NCBI GenBank assembly: GCA_045651765.1
Contig: JAZRSY010000024.1
Coordinates: forward strand, 62,001-126,000
Direction: 5' to 3'
From: SIG565 sp045651765
Lineage (GTDB): Bacteria > Bacillota > Clostridia > Oscillospirales > Acutalibacteraceae
Length of the DNA stretch: 64,000 nucleotides
Below the pieces are notes generated by a model that did not search any database, was not told where the DNA came from, and worked only from the letters and a program-made list of their open reading frames with translations. Shown one piece after another: positions 10,350 to 20,257 of this stretch; position 1 is the stretch's first letter; every line of letters begins with the position of its first letter. The position numbers and the translations under genes are program-made.

Positions 10350-10366
10350 TAATTTAGTGTTAAGAT
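10338..10366 (+). promoter_or_regulatory. Promoter of the FMN riboswitch-ribU unit
   Basis: TTGACA, 17 bp, TAAGAT. The -35 overlaps the end of the DUF1294 gene. Transcription would begin right at the riboswitch. Confidence 0.75.
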
Positions 10367-10373
10367 TTATTTG

Positions 10374-10490
10374 TTTCGAGGCGAGGTGAAATTCCTCACC
10401 GGTGGTTATAGCCCACTAACCCTGGTTTCAGGGCCGATTCGGTGAAATCCCGAAGCCGACGGTATAGTCCGGATAGTAGAATCAATATTG
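10374..10490 (+). ncRNA. FMN riboswitch (RFN element)
   Basis: The conserved blocks are in order: GAGGCGAGGTGAAATTCC, CACCGGTGGT, AGCCCACTAACCC, GATTCGGTGAAATCCCGAAG, CCGACGGTATAGTCCGGAT. These are the hallmarks of the FMN aptamer. Helices P2 to P6 can be traced, P2 being GAGG/CCTC-like. It sits before a terminator and the riboflavin transporter ribU, so high FMN should switch uptake off. Confidence 0.95.
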
Positions 10491-10496
10491 CTTATT

Positions 10497-10532
10497 TGCC
10501 TCGGTATGTTTTTATGTACCGAGGCATTTTTT
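10497..10532 (+). terminator. FMN riboswitch expression-platform terminator
   Basis: TGCCTCGGTA (10497-10506) pairs with TACCGAGGCA (10517-10526), followed by six T. The ribU Shine-Dalgarno GGAGG comes directly after the T run. Confidence 0.9.
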
Positions 10533-10542
10533 GGAGGTAAAT

Positions 10543-11133
10543 ATGACTAAATCATTAAAAATACGTATTGTTACAGTAACAGCAATTATGTCTGCTTTTG
10601 GTTTTGTACTTATGATGCTTGAAATTAGCGTTCCGTTTATGCCGGTGTTTATAAAGTTTGATTTTTCAGAACTTCCCGCACTAATCACCGCCTTTGCTTA
10701 TGGTCCAATAAGTGGCATTCTTGTTTGTTTAATTAAAAATCTATTACATCTATTTTTTACAGGAACTATGGGCATAGGTGAACTAGCGAATTTTTTAATG
10801 GGAGCCGTTTTTGTAGGTGTTGCAGGTGTAATATATAAATATCGTAAAAATCGCTCAGGGGCTTTAATAGGCTCTATAATTGGTTCTCTTATAATGAGTT
10901 TTGCGTGTATTTTTATCAATTATTTTATAACTTATCCTATATATTCGGTATTATTAATGCCATCAGAAGTAATTTTATCCTTTTATAAGGATTTACTTCC
11001 AAGTGTCAATTCACTTTTTGCTGCTTTGATGATTTTTAATTTACCTTTCACATTTTTTAAAGGCGTTGTTGATACTGTTATTTGTTTATTGATTTATAAA
11101 AAATTGTCGCCAATACTCAAAAAAGGTAGATAA
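10543..11133 (+). CDS. ribU: Riboflavin ECF transporter substrate-binding subunit
   Basis: S component of an energy-coupling-factor importer, 196 residues and about six membrane helices. The RibU signature is clear: FDFSELPALITAFAYGP followed by KNLLHLFFTGTMGIGELANF. The FMN riboswitch upstream confirms the substrate. I chose the ATG at 10543, six bases after GGAGG. An in-frame TTG at 10531 lies inside the terminator and is rejected. The shared T subunit may be ecfT at the right end of the window. Confidence 0.95.
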   Translation: MTKSLKIRIVTVTAIMSAFGFVLMMLEISVPFMPVFIKFDFSELPALITAFAYGPISGILVCLIKNLLHLFFTGTMGIGELANFLMGAVFVGVAGVIYKYRKNRSGALIGSIIGSLIMSFACIFINYFITYPIYSVLLMPSEVILSFYKDLLPSVNSLFAALMIFNLPFTFFKGVVDTVICLLIYKKLSPILKKGR

Positions 11134-11138
11134 GATAC

Positions 11139-11167
11139 TTGACAAACAAATTTTGCTGCTTTATAAT
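11139..11167 (+). promoter_or_regulatory. metK promoter, full consensus
   Basis: TTGACA, 17 bp, TATAAT, starting five bases after the ribU stop. Confidence 0.85.
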
Positions 11168-11189
11168 TTATATGTGAATTAAATATTTC

Positions 11190-11282
11190 CTTATCAAGAG
11201 TGGTGGAGGGACAGGCCCGTTGAAGCCCGGCAACCTGAATTTTCAAGGTGCCAAATCCTGCGGAATTTCCGAAAGATGAGGT
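11190..11282 (+). ncRNA. SAM-I riboswitch (S-box)
   Basis: It contains TTATCAAGAGTGGTGGAGGG, ACAGGCCCGTTGAAGCCCGG, CAACC, GGTGCCAAATCC and a closing GAAAGATGAG. These are the S-box conserved blocks, with the P1 strands CTTATC and GATGAG. It precedes a terminator and metK, so SAM would repress its own synthesis. Confidence 0.96.
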
Positions 11283-11287
11283 ATTGC

Positions 11288-11317
11288 ACCGCTTCTTTTG
11301 AGGCGGTTATTTTTTTG
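11288..11317 (+). terminator. S-box expression-platform terminator
   Basis: ACCGCTTC and GAGGCGGT form the stem (one G-T pair), loop TTTT, then ATTTTTTT. GGAGG of metK overlaps its end. Confidence 0.85.
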
Positions 11318-11328
11318 GAGGAATTTTT

Positions 11329-12510
11329 ATGGCAAAGTTTTTATTCACATCCGAATCGGTTACCGAAGGGCATCCTGACAAAGTTTGCGACAGGGTATCT
11401 GATTCGATTTTAGATGAAATTTTAAAACAAGACCCGCAAGCCCGTGTTGCATGCGAAACTTTTTGCACAACCGGTGTTATAACGGTTATGGGCGAAATTA
11501 CAACAACTGCCCAAATTGATATTACTAATACGGTCCGTCAAGCCGTTTGTGAAATTGGCTATAACAGTGCGGAAGCCGGCTTTGACGGTAATACCTGTGC
11601 TGTTTTAACCGCACTTGATAAACAGTCGGCCGATATTGCTTTGGGTGTTGATAAATCCGCCGAACTAAAAAACGGCGAAGACGACGAATTTAACCTTAAC
11701 GGTGCCGGTGACCAAGGTATGATGTTCGGCTATGCCTGCAACGAAACCCCCGAGCTTATGCCTCTTTCGGTTTCGCTCTCACACAAATTAGCAAAAAGGT
11801 TAACCTATGTTCGAAAAGAAGGAATTTTAAATTATTTAAAACCAGATGGCAAAACTCAAGTAACTGTAGAGTATAATAATGGTACTGTTACCAGAATTGA
11901 TGCAATTGTTGTTTCTTCACAACACAGCAGCAGTGTAGATTTAGAAACCTTGCGTTCAGATATTCTTAAAGAAGTAATCTTACCTATTATTCCCGCTAAT
12001 TTAATTGATGATAACACAAAAATTTACATTAACCCAACAGGCCGTTTTGTTATTGGCGGTCCACAGGGCGACACAGGCCTTACCGGAAGAAAAATTATTG
12101 TAGATACATATGGCGGTGTTGCAAGGCATGGCGGCGGAGCCTTTTCGGGCAAAGATGCCACCAAGGTTGACCGTAGCGCTGCTTATGCCGCAAGGTATGT
12201 TGCAAAAAATATTGTTGCTGCAAAAATTGCCGAAAAATGTGAAATTCAATTAGCATATTCCATTGGCGTTGCAAAACCTGTTTCGGTAATGGTAGATACC
12301 TTTGGTACAGGTGTAGTGCCCGACGAGAAAATAGCCGAAGCCGTAAATAATATTTTCGATTTAAGGCCTGCTGCTATTATTAAAAATTTAGATTTAAGAA
12401 AACCCATTTACAAGAATTTATCGTCTTATGGTCATATGGGCAGGGAAGAACTTGGAGTTTTATGGGAAAAAACCGATAAAACCGAGCAATTAAAACAATA
12501 TTTATTATAA
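11329..12510 (+). CDS. metK: S-adenosylmethionine synthetase
   Basis: Makes SAM from methionine and ATP, 393 residues, full length. Motifs are [20 protein letters not shown] near the N-terminus, [16 protein letters not shown], the P-loop-like [16 protein letters not shown] and GHMGREE near the end. The S-box upstream fits the assignment. The gene stands alone between its promoter and a strong terminator. Confidence 0.98.
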   Translation: MAKFLFTSESVTEGHPDKVCDRVSDSILDEILKQDPQARVACETFCTTGVITVMGEITTTAQIDITNTVRQAVCEIGYNSAEAGFDGNTCAVLTALDKQSADIALGVDKSAELKNGEDDEFNLNGAGDQGMMFGYACNETPELMPLSVSLSHKLAKRLTYVRKEGILNYLKPDGKTQVTVEYNNGTVTRIDAIVVSSQHSSSVDLETLRSDILKEVILPIIPANLIDDNTKIYINPTGRFVIGGPQGDTGLTGRKIIVDTYGGVARHGGGAFSGKDATKVDRSAAYAARYVAKNIVAAKIAEKCEIQLAYSIGVAKPVSVMVDTFGTGVVPDEKIAEAVNNIFDLRPAAIIKNLDLRKPIYKNLSSYGHMGREELGVLWEKTDKTEQLKQYLL

Positions 12511-12516
12511 ATTTTC

Positions 12517-12548
12517 AGGCAGCCTAAAAGGCTGCCTTTCATATTTTA
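12517..12548 (+). terminator. Intrinsic terminator after metK
   Basis: AGGCAGCC, loop TAAAA, GGCTGCCT, then TTCATATTTT. Confidence 0.8.
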
Positions 12549-12586
12549 TAAATTAACTTAATATATTTTTACGGGAGTGAAAATTT

Positions 12587-12853
12587 ATGATGTTTATTAA
12601 AATTTTTTTATGTATTTATGTGGTTATTTATTTTATATTTTTATTAATATTTTATTTTAAAACCAAAAAACCTTTTAAAAATTTTTTTATTTTTTCAGTA
12701 ATTTCACTTAGTTTATTATTTATTGTAAATTTAACCGAGAAATTTACAGGTATATATATCCCAATTAATTATTTTACTGCGGGTACTGCTGTTTTTTGTG
12801 GTATGCCCGGAATAATTGCTGTGGTTATTTTAAGGGCAATATTTATGCTTTAA
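12587..12853 (+). CDS. bofA: BofA-family sporulation membrane protein (pro-sigma-K processing regulator)
   Basis: An 88-residue protein with two or three hydrophobic segments. The C-terminal half, IPINYFTAGTAVFCGMPGII, has the Pro-x-Asn and Gly-x-Pro-Gly spacing of BofA. In Bacillus, BofA holds the SpoIVFB protease inactive in the outer forespore membrane until sigma-K is needed. There are two adjacent ATG codons, both possible. It sits alone between metK and addB rather than beside recR as in Bacillus. The assignment rests on the short motif, so confidence is moderate. Confidence 0.65.
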   Translation: MMFIKIFLCIYVVIYFIFLLIFYFKTKKPFKNFFIFSVISLSLLFIVNLTEKFTGIYIPINYFTAGTAVFCGMPGIIAVVILRAIFML

Positions 12854-12895
12854 AAAATTTAAATTTTATGTTAAAATATAAGTGAGGTGAAAATA

Positions 12896-15800
12896 ATGCT
12901 TAACATTCTTTATGGCCGCGCTGCAACAGGCAAAAGTTATAAAATTTTAGAAAACATTAAAAACGATGTTTTAAATAATAAAGAGGTTATTTTATTAGTG
13001 CCCGAACAATTTACCTTTGAAAGCGAGCGCGCTTTGCTAAAAATGTTAGGCAATAAATCTTCAACTAATGTTTCGGTACTAAGTTTTTCAAGACTTTATG
13101 ATGAAATATCTCGTAAAACAGGTGGCCGAATCGCCAACCGTATTACCGAATCCGATAAAACAATATTAATTAATAGGGCCTTTAAATCGGTTGTGGACAA
13201 GCTTAAAATCTGGAATAAATATTCTTCTTCGGCAGGGTTCTGCCAAAACTTATTGGTGGCCATTAACGAATTAAAATCCGAGGCAATTTCACCCGAAGAA
13301 ATTTTAAACACATCTGACACAATAAATAATTCTTATTTAAAATTAAAATTAAACGATATTTCGATAATTTATTCGGCTTATAATGCACTTTTAGGAAATA
13401 CTTTTTTAGACCCATCCGATGACCTAACAAGGCTTAATACAAAATTACAAGAATTTAAGTTTTTTAAAAATAAAAATGTTTATATAGATTCTTTTAAAAA
13501 CTTTACAGGTCAACAATATAAAATAATAGAACACATTATTTCACAAGCAAATAATGTGTGTGTTTCGTTAACCACTAATAACATTTCAAGCACCGATTTT
13601 TCATTATTTTATAATGTAAATTTAACAGCACAAAAAATTATTTCTATATCAAAAAAATATGGTGTTAAGGTTGACAAACCCAAAAAACTGGAAAATAATT
13701 TTTACAAAAACACCGATTTAAGTGTAATAGAATCACATTTGTCAGGCGAAAGCCGAGAATACAACAAATCGTTTAATAATATGTTTATTACAAAATGCGA
13801 AAACATTGCCGATGAAGCCGCATTTGCCGCTGCAACGATACGCAAACTTGTAAGAACACAAAATTACCGTTATAAAGATTTTGTTATTATTGCACGCAAT
13901 GCAGAAGATTATAAAAATTCCATTGAAAAAGAATGCATTAAAAATAATGTTTTTTGCTTTTTTGATAACCGAACAGGCATTACAAATCTGCCTGTTGTTG
14001 CGTTAATTAATTCGGCTTTAATGTTAGCCAAAAATCTTTCCACCGAAGAAATTTTAAATTTTCATAAAACAGGGCTTACCGATTTAAGCTTTGAAGAAAT
14101 TTCTGAGCTTGAAAATTATACATATTTATGGAACGTTAAAGGCAGCACTTGGTTTGATGAATGGACTATGAATCCTAACGGTTTTGTAGCGGGTGATAGT
14201 AAAAATTATATTGAAAAGCTTAATAACATTAATGGATTAAGGCAAAAAGCAATTGAGCCAATTTTTTCGTTTAAAAATTCACTTAACGGCACACCCAAAA
14301 ATATAGCTACTGCCATTTTAAAACTTTTGGAAAACTGTAATACTACCCAAAAACTTAAAGACAATTACAATTATTTAAAGCAAAATAATTTAATTAACGA
14401 GGCTGAAATTTTAAGACAAGGCTATGATACCGTTATTGAAATTTTAGATAGCATTGTAAAATGTATGCCCGATTCTAATATTTCAATTTCTGAGTTTATT
14501 GATATTTGGAATAATGCCTTAAACAACGTTACAATTGGTAATATACCACAAATGTTAGATGAAGTAACATTTGGTTCAGCCGACAGAATAAAGCCTTCAC
14601 GCCCAAAAATCGCCTTTGTTTTAGGGGTTAACCAAGGTGTGTTTCCGGCTAACACGGTTTCTTTCGGAATTTTTTCTAATAACGAGCGCAAGGTTTTAAT
14701 TGAAAACGGGTTAGAAATTTCGGAATTTGATGTTACAGCCGCTATTAATGAAGATTATTTATTATATTCAAGCCTTTGCTGTGCCACCGAAAAACTTTAC
14801 ATTTGTTTTTCGGCCAACAATAATGACGGCGCTTTGTTAGAGCCTGCACAGGCTATTAACGATATTATAAATACATATGATATTAAGGTTGATAATTTTG
14901 TAAATAACAAATTAACCGAATTTAATCTGCCCGAAACTAAAACAAAATCATTAGAAAAATTATACAAATTTTATAGCAATAATAAAAATGACTATTTAAC
15001 CATTAAAAAAGCGCTTAATAATAATGGCCTTATGGTTAATGTTGAAAACAAATTAGATAATTTTTATAAATACGATACTAATATTTCGCCCGAAAATGCA
15101 AAAAAATTATTTGGTCAAAACATTAGGGTTTCGGCAACTTCGTTTGATACATATCATCGTTGTAAATTTTCGTATTTTTGCCGTTATGGCTTGCGTATTA
15201 AAAAAATTCAACCGGCCGATTTTGATGTACTGCAACGCGGAACATTAGTGCATTTTGTTTTAGAAAATTTAATTTCAAGGTTTTTTAACGATTTTAAAGA
15301 TTTTACAAAACAAGATTCTGACAATAAAGTGGACGAGCTTATAAGTGAATATTTATCACTTATTGACGGCTACGAAAAAATTGTTACCAAAAGAATTGAA
15401 TTTTTAATTAATGTTATTGCTGGTTCTTTAAAAGATGTTGCTTTTCATATTATAAACGAACTTTTGCAAAGCGATTTCACACCAAAATATTGCGAGCTTA
15501 AAATTGGCGATGAAAGCGGTATTCCTGCCATAAATATACCATTTGAAAACGGCAATGTTACGCTTAACGGAAGTATTGATAGGTTAGATTTATGGAATGG
15601 TTATGTAAGAATAGTTGATTACAAAACCGGAACTAAAAATTTTAAGTTACCCGATATTTTATTAGGCCTTAACATGCAAATGCTAATTTACCTTTATGCC
15701 GTTGTTCGTGGCGGCGATTCGGCTCTAAATAAGAATTTACCCGCCGGAATATTATATATGCCATCTAAACGCGATTTTGGCGAAGATAAGGTGCTTTCAA

Positions 15801-16174
15801 TGAACGGTCTTGTACTTTTAGATGAAGCGGTAATTTCCGCTATGGACAAGCAGGGCGAAGGCGAATATATTCCTCGTAAGCCCTTTAAGGCCGACGGCTC
15901 TCTAAAAAAACAAACCGCATCTTTTGCCGAGGCTAATTTGTTTAACGAAATTTTCAATTATATTGAACTATTATTTAAAAGGTTCGGGAATAATGTTTCT
16001 TTCGGCGAATTTAATGTTCAACCCACCGACGGTGTTGACTTTGACGCCTGCAAATATTGTGATTATTCGGCCATTTGCTGTAATGAGAATAAAGAGCACA
16101 TTTCGGCAGATAAAACACTTTCTAACGCCGATATTATGGATTTTTTAAAGGAGGCTAATAAAAATGGCATTTAA
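12896..16174 (+). CDS. addB: AddB subunit of the AddAB helicase-nuclease
   Basis: A 1092-residue subunit of the RecBCD-type enzyme that processes double-strand breaks. The N-terminus has the ATP-binding motif GRAATGKS. The C-terminal nuclease domain has DRLDLWNG, VDYKTG and QMLIYLYA. Cysteines for the 4Fe-4S cluster are present: one in HRCKFSYFC and the group CKYCDYSAICC near the end. I start at ATG 12896, after GAGGTGA, rather than the GTG nine bases upstream. It overlaps addA by 11 bases. Confidence 0.93.
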   Translation: MLNILYGRAATGKSYKILENIKNDVLNNKEVILLVPEQFTFESERALLKMLGNKSSTNVSVLSFSRLYDEISRKTGGRIANRITESDKTILINRAFKSVVDKLKIWNKYSSSAGFCQNLLVAINELKSEAISPEEILNTSDTINNSYLKLKLNDISIIYSAYNALLGNTFLDPSDDLTRLNTKLQEFKFFKNKNVYIDSFKNFTGQQYKIIEHIISQANNVCVSLTTNNISSTDFSLFYNVNLTAQKIISISKKYGVKVDKPKKLENNFYKNTDLSVIESHLSGESREYNKSFNNMFITKCENIADEAAFAAATIRKLVRTQNYRYKDFVIIARNAEDYKNSIEKECIKNNVFCFFDNRTGITNLPVVALINSALMLAKNLSTEEILNFHKTGLTDLSFEEISELENYTYLWNVKGSTWFDEWTMNPNGFVAGDSKNYIEKLNNINGLRQKAIEPIFSFKNSLNGTPKNIATAILKLLENCNTTQKLKDNYNYLKQNNLINEAEILRQGYDTVIEILDSIVKCMPDSNISISEFIDIWNNALNNVTIGNIPQMLDEVTFGSADRIKPSRPKIAFVLGVNQGVFPANTVSFGIFSNNERKVLIENGLEISEFDVTAAINEDYLLYSSLCCATEKLYICFSANNNDGALLEPAQAINDIINTYDIKVDNFVNNKLTEFNLPETKTKSLEKLYKFYSNNKNDYLTIKKALNNNGLMVNVENKLDNFYKYDTNISPENAKKLFGQNIRVSATSFDTYHRCKFSYFCRYGLRIKKIQPADFDVLQRGTLVHFVLENLISRFFNDFKDFTKQDSDNKVDELISEYLSLIDGYEKIVTKRIEFLINVIAGSLKDVAFHIINELLQSDFTPKYCELKIGDESGIPAINIPFENGNVTLNGSIDRLDLWNGYVRIVDYKTGTKNFKLPDILLGLNMQMLIYLYAVVRGGDSALNKNLPAGILYMPSKRDFGEDKVLSMNGLVLLDEAVISAMDKQGEGEYIPRKPFKADGSLKKQTASFAEANLFNEIFNYIELLFKRFGNNVSFGEFNVQPTDGVDFDACKYCDYSAICCNENKEHISADKTLSNADIMDFLKEANKNGI

Positions 16175-19100
16175 GGCAACCTTACAACAAAATAATGCTA
16201 TTGAAGCCTCGGGCGGAACCTTGGTTTCTGCCGCAGCAGGCTCGGGTAAGACTGCAGTTTTAGCCGAAAGGGTTGCTAGGCTCTTAACCAAAGAAAATCC
16301 AATTTCGGCCGACAGGCTTTTGGTTGTTACATTTATGACCGAAGCAGCCGAAGAAATGCGCTCAAGAATAGAACAAAAATTATTTGAAATAATTAATGAA
16401 AATCCTGATAATAAATATTTATTGGCCCAAAAATTTAAAATTAGAAATGCCGAAATTTGCACTATTGATTCTTTCTGCCTAAAGCTAGTTAGGGAACATT
16501 TTGATATTTTAGGCGTAACCCCTGATTTTAGTGTTGGCGACGAAAATTCAATTGCCGAAATTAAAGAAAAGGTTTTGCTTAAAATTTTTAACGAGGAATT
16601 CGAGGCCGATACACCCGAATTTAAAGCTTTGCTTAATGCCTTGTGTTCAAAATTTGATGAAACCGATTTAAAATCCGCCGTTTATGAAATTTATAAACAA
16701 TCTCAAAATCTGCCTTTTCCGATATTTTGGCTTAATAATTTGATTGACAAAATTAACAGCACTGAATTTATTGATGAATTAATTAATAGTTCGTTATTAA
16801 TTGTAAAAAAAGAATTATTAACGGCAATTAATTATTTAAAATTAGCTTTAAATTCTTTATCAAATAACAACGAACTTATTAAATTTTCGGCTGTTATTAA
16901 TAATGATATTTTAATTTTTGAGGATATTGTTAACCTTGCAGAAAACGGGGATTGGAATTCCACAAAAATTAAACTAAATAATGCAAGTTTTGACCGTTGG
17001 CCATCGGCAAAAAACATAGCCGGCGAAGAAATTGAAGTTTCTAAAAATTTGCGCCAAAAGGCAAGAAAAATCTTTGCAGATTTGTCAAGTTTTGTTTATT
17101 CGGACGAAGATGTTATTAAAAATGATTTAATTATTCATTTTTCACTTATTAAAAAATTATTAGAAATTGTTTTAAAATTTTCTAATAGTTTTGCTGCCGA
17201 ATGTATTAACAGCAATGTCATGACCTTTTCACAGGCCGAGCATTATGCCTTAAATCTTTTATGTGAATATAAAGATGATTCGATTGTTTTAACAAAAACC
17301 GCACAAGAGATTATAAATAAATACGACGAAGTTTTAGTAGATGAATTTCAAGATGTTAACGATATGCAGGATTTGCTTTTTGAAATTATATCGGGTAAAG
17401 GTAAAAGATTATTTGCCGTTGGCGATGTTAAACAAAGCATTTATGGTTTTAGGGGTTCTAATCCCGACAATTTTTTGGACAAAAAAAATAAATATATTCC
17501 TTATGAAAACAGCAACGAAAAAGACCTTAAAAAGATTATTTTAGGCAATAATTTCAGAAGCCGCACAGGCATATGCGAATATATTAATTTTTTATTTACG
17601 CTTATTATGAACGGCCAAAAAAGTAGTATTAAGTATTGCGAAGAAGAAGTTTTAGTTCCCTCAGCCGTTTACCCAGAAAACAACAACATTGAAACTAAAA
17701 TTGATTTTATTAATCTGAATTCGGATATTGCTAATGCCACCGAAACCGAAGCTGAACATATAACAAACTTTATTGAAAACTATATTAAGAACGATAAAGT
17801 AGCAAACGGCACCGAATTAAGAAAACCAAAATACAGTGATTTTGCCATTATTTTAAGGGGCGTTCGGTCAAAAGGTGAAATTTTTGCAAAACACCTTAAA
17901 AATAAGGGAATACCCGTTAATTTTTCGGCAGAAAACACCTTAAATACATCAGAAATTAAAATAATGCTTTCTTTATTAACCGTTATAAGCAACCCTACGC
18001 GTGATATTGAGTTGGTTTCGGTTTTAATGTCGCCAATATTTAATTTTACCGCCAACGAATTAGCCCAAATTAGAGCCATAAATTTAAAAGGTAATCTAAT
18101 TTCTTGTGTTACGGCTGCATCTTTAAACGGTAATAAAAAATGCACCCAATTTTTAGAAAAACTTAATTTATACCGCAGCGCTTGTGTTACTTTAAGTTTA
18201 TACGAGTTAATTGATTATTTGTATGAAAAAACTGAATTTTTAAATATTGTATCGGCCCTTGAAAATGGTGAACAACGCCGCGATAACTTAATTTTATTTT
18301 TAAATTATGCAAGTGAATATGAGCAAAACAATCATACAAAAAATATTATTAAATTTGTTGAATTTATTAATAAATTAAGCAGCACAGAAAACAAGGCGGC
18401 TCCTAAAAAAAGCAGTGAAAATGCCGTTACAATTTGCACCATACATAAATCAAAGGGGTTACAATATCCGGTTTGTATTTTGGCCGATTTATCTAAAAGT
18501 TTTTCGGCAGAGGATTCACGCCGTAATTTAATTACCGATTTTAATTTAGGTGTAGCATTTAAGTATTTTAATTTTGAGCAAAACTCAAAAACTGAATCAA
18601 TTTATTTTAAAGCCATTAAAAAGGCAATGATAGCCCGTGGTTATCAAGAAGAAATGCGACTTTTATATGTTGCATTAACCCGTGCCAAAGAAAAACTATT
18701 AATTGTTTGTTCGGGTAATAATATTTACGATAAACTATTAGATGCCGCAAATTTTTCTAAATATTGTAATGGTTTAAATAATTACAGGTTGTTTTTAGAA
18801 AATTCAAACAGTTATTTAAATTGGTTTATTTATTCTTCGGTAATTCATCCCGATTTTAATATTAAAGGCATTGCTAAAGGTTTAACTTTACAAAGCAATA
18901 GCAGGTGTGAATTTAATTTAATTAATGCTGAAAATATTTTCAAAAGAATTAACAATGTTAATAATAATGAAGAATATTTTGAAAACAGCCAATTTGTTCA
19001 AGAAATATTTAATAATATTAATTATTCGTACCCTTACGAAGAAATTAAATCAATCGAATCAAAAACTTCGGTTACAGGGTTGGCAAACAAGGCCGAAATT

Positions 19101-19667
19101 AAAGATTTTAGTTTTACAGCCATGCCCGATTTTATGTCGAAAAATGGGTTAAAACCAACAAAACGCGGCACCGCTACGCACCGTTTTATGCAGTTTGCAA
19201 ATTTTGATAATGCCGAAATTTCGGTTTCAAACGAACTTGAAAGACTTTATGAATGGGAATTTTTAAGTGAATCCGAACGCAATGCTATTGAAATTGAAGA
19301 TTTAGAAAAATTCTTCGGCAGCGATATTTATGAAAGAATTAAAAATGCAAAACGTTGCGAAAGAGAAATGCGTTTTATTACCGAGGTAAAAGCAGGGGAG
19401 TTGAATCCAAATTTAAGCAGTTTAGCATTTAACGAAACGGTTGTTGTTCAAGGTTCGGTAGACTGTGCGTTCGAAGAAGACGACGGTATTGTAGTTTTAG
19501 ATTTTAAAACCGACAGAATAAAGAATGAATCCGATTTAACAGAAGCTTATGCCGAACAGCTTAACATTTATGCTAAAGCTTGTGAAAACATATTTGAAAA
19601 AAATGTTAAACAACTACTAATTTATTCATTCTCGCTTAATAAAACAATAGAAATACCAAAAAAATAG
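16164..19667 (+). CDS. addA: AddA subunit of the AddAB helicase-nuclease
   Basis: UvrD-like helicase plus nuclease, 1167 residues. Walker A is AAAGSGKTAVLAERV (residues 23-37), and the Walker B region is LVDEFQDVNDMQ. VGDVKQSIYGFRGSNP, TIHKSKGLQYPV and LLYVALTRAKEKL follow as the later helicase motifs. The C-terminal nuclease has VVQGSVDCAFEEDDGIVVLDFKTD-type residues (Asp and DFKTD) and QLNIYAKA. Its ATG lies inside the end of addB, preceded by GGAGG in the addB frame, so the two subunits are translationally coupled. Confidence 0.95.
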   Translation: MAFKATLQQNNAIEASGGTLVSAAAGSGKTAVLAERVARLLTKENPISADRLLVVTFMTEAAEEMRSRIEQKLFEIINENPDNKYLLAQKFKIRNAEICTIDSFCLKLVREHFDILGVTPDFSVGDENSIAEIKEKVLLKIFNEEFEADTPEFKALLNALCSKFDETDLKSAVYEIYKQSQNLPFPIFWLNNLIDKINSTEFIDELINSSLLIVKKELLTAINYLKLALNSLSNNNELIKFSAVINNDILIFEDIVNLAENGDWNSTKIKLNNASFDRWPSAKNIAGEEIEVSKNLRQKARKIFADLSSFVYSDEDVIKNDLIIHFSLIKKLLEIVLKFSNSFAAECINSNVMTFSQAEHYALNLLCEYKDDSIVLTKTAQEIINKYDEVLVDEFQDVNDMQDLLFEIISGKGKRLFAVGDVKQSIYGFRGSNPDNFLDKKNKYIPYENSNEKDLKKIILGNNFRSRTGICEYINFLFTLIMNGQKSSIKYCEEEVLVPSAVYPENNNIETKIDFINLNSDIANATETEAEHITNFIENYIKNDKVANGTELRKPKYSDFAIILRGVRSKGEIFAKHLKNKGIPVNFSAENTLNTSEIKIMLSLLTVISNPTRDIELVSVLMSPIFNFTANELAQIRAINLKGNLISCVTAASLNGNKKCTQFLEKLNLYRSACVTLSLYELIDYLYEKTEFLNIVSALENGEQRRDNLILFLNYASEYEQNNHTKNIIKFVEFINKLSSTENKAAPKKSSENAVTICTIHKSKGLQYPVCILADLSKSFSAEDSRRNLITDFNLGVAFKYFNFEQNSKTESIYFKAIKKAMIARGYQEEMRLLYVALTRAKEKLLIVCSGNNIYDKLLDAANFSKYCNGLNNYRLFLENSNSYLNWFIYSSVIHPDFNIKGIAKGLTLQSNSRCEFNLINAENIFKRINNVNNNEEYFENSQFVQEIFNNINYSYPYEEIKSIESKTSVTGLANKAEIKDFSFTAMPDFMSKNGLKPTKRGTATHRFMQFANFDNAEISVSNELERLYEWEFLSESERNAIEIEDLEKFFGSDIYERIKNAKRCEREMRFITEVKAGELNPNLSSLAFNETVVVQGSVDCAFEEDDGIVVLDFKTDRIKNESDLTEAYAEQLNIYAKACENIFEKNVKQLLIYSFSLNKTIEIPKK

Positions 19668-19688
19668 ACCGCTTTTGCGGTCTATTTT
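19661..19688. terminator. Bidirectional terminator shared by addA and dpaB
   Basis: AAAATAGACCGC, loop TTTT, GCGGTCTATTTT. The hairpin contains both the addA TAG (19665-19667) and the dpaB TAG (19682-19684) as mirror-image parts of its stem. Confidence 0.85.
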
Positions 19689-20257
19689 AATAATAGCGGT
19701 TGTAATTGTTTGCCCTCTAATGCTTGTTCTACTGCCAAAGGAATTTTTGTGAAATCGGCTATTAACGAGGTGCATTTTTTATAAGGGTCATCTTGCCCGT
19801 ATGGAACAAAATATATATTTTTTACATTTAATAATCGCCCTATATTTTGCGCCCCTGCCGATAATGCATCGTTGGTTGCCGGTGCGATTACCACAGGTCT
19901 ATTATTCCTTAAATGTGCCTTTACAGCCATTGTAACCGATGTATCGGTAATGCCGTAGGCTATTTTAGCCATTGTATTACCAGTGCAGGGGGCCACTATT
20001 AAAATATCCAACAATTTTTTTGGGCCTATTGGTTCGGCTTCGGGAATTGTGTGTATTATTTTATTATTGCAAAGCATTTCAACTGTATTTCTAAGGTCTG
20101 CCGCATTGTTAAAACGATTGTCGGTTTCGTAAACAATTGGCGACATTATCGGTATTACCTCAATGCCTTTATCAGTTAAATTTTTAATTTCTTTAACAGC
20201 ATCTTTTATGGTGCAAAAGGAACCGCAAATTGCAAATCCTGCTTTAATTCCTTTCAT
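19682..20257 (-). CDS. dpaB: Dipicolinate synthase subunit B
   Basis: Flavoprotein-fold subunit of the spore enzyme that makes dipicolinic acid from dihydrodipicolinate, 191 residues. The opening KAGFAICGSFCTIKD, the IVAPCTGNTMAKIAYGITD block and VIAPATNDALS are typical of SpoVFB. It overlaps dpaA by four bases (ATGA), and AAGGAG lies just upstream of its ATG in the dpaA frame. Expected to act in the mother cell late in sporulation. Confidence 0.93.
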   Translation of the reverse strand: MKGIKAGFAICGSFCTIKDAVKEIKNLTDKGIEVIPIMSPIVYETDNRFNNAADLRNTVEMLCNNKIIHTIPEAEPIGPKKLLDILIVAPCTGNTMAKIAYGITDTSVTMAVKAHLRNNRPVVIAPATNDALSAGAQNIGRLLNVKNIYFVPYGQDDPYKKCTSLIADFTKIPLAVEQALEGKQLQPLLLK

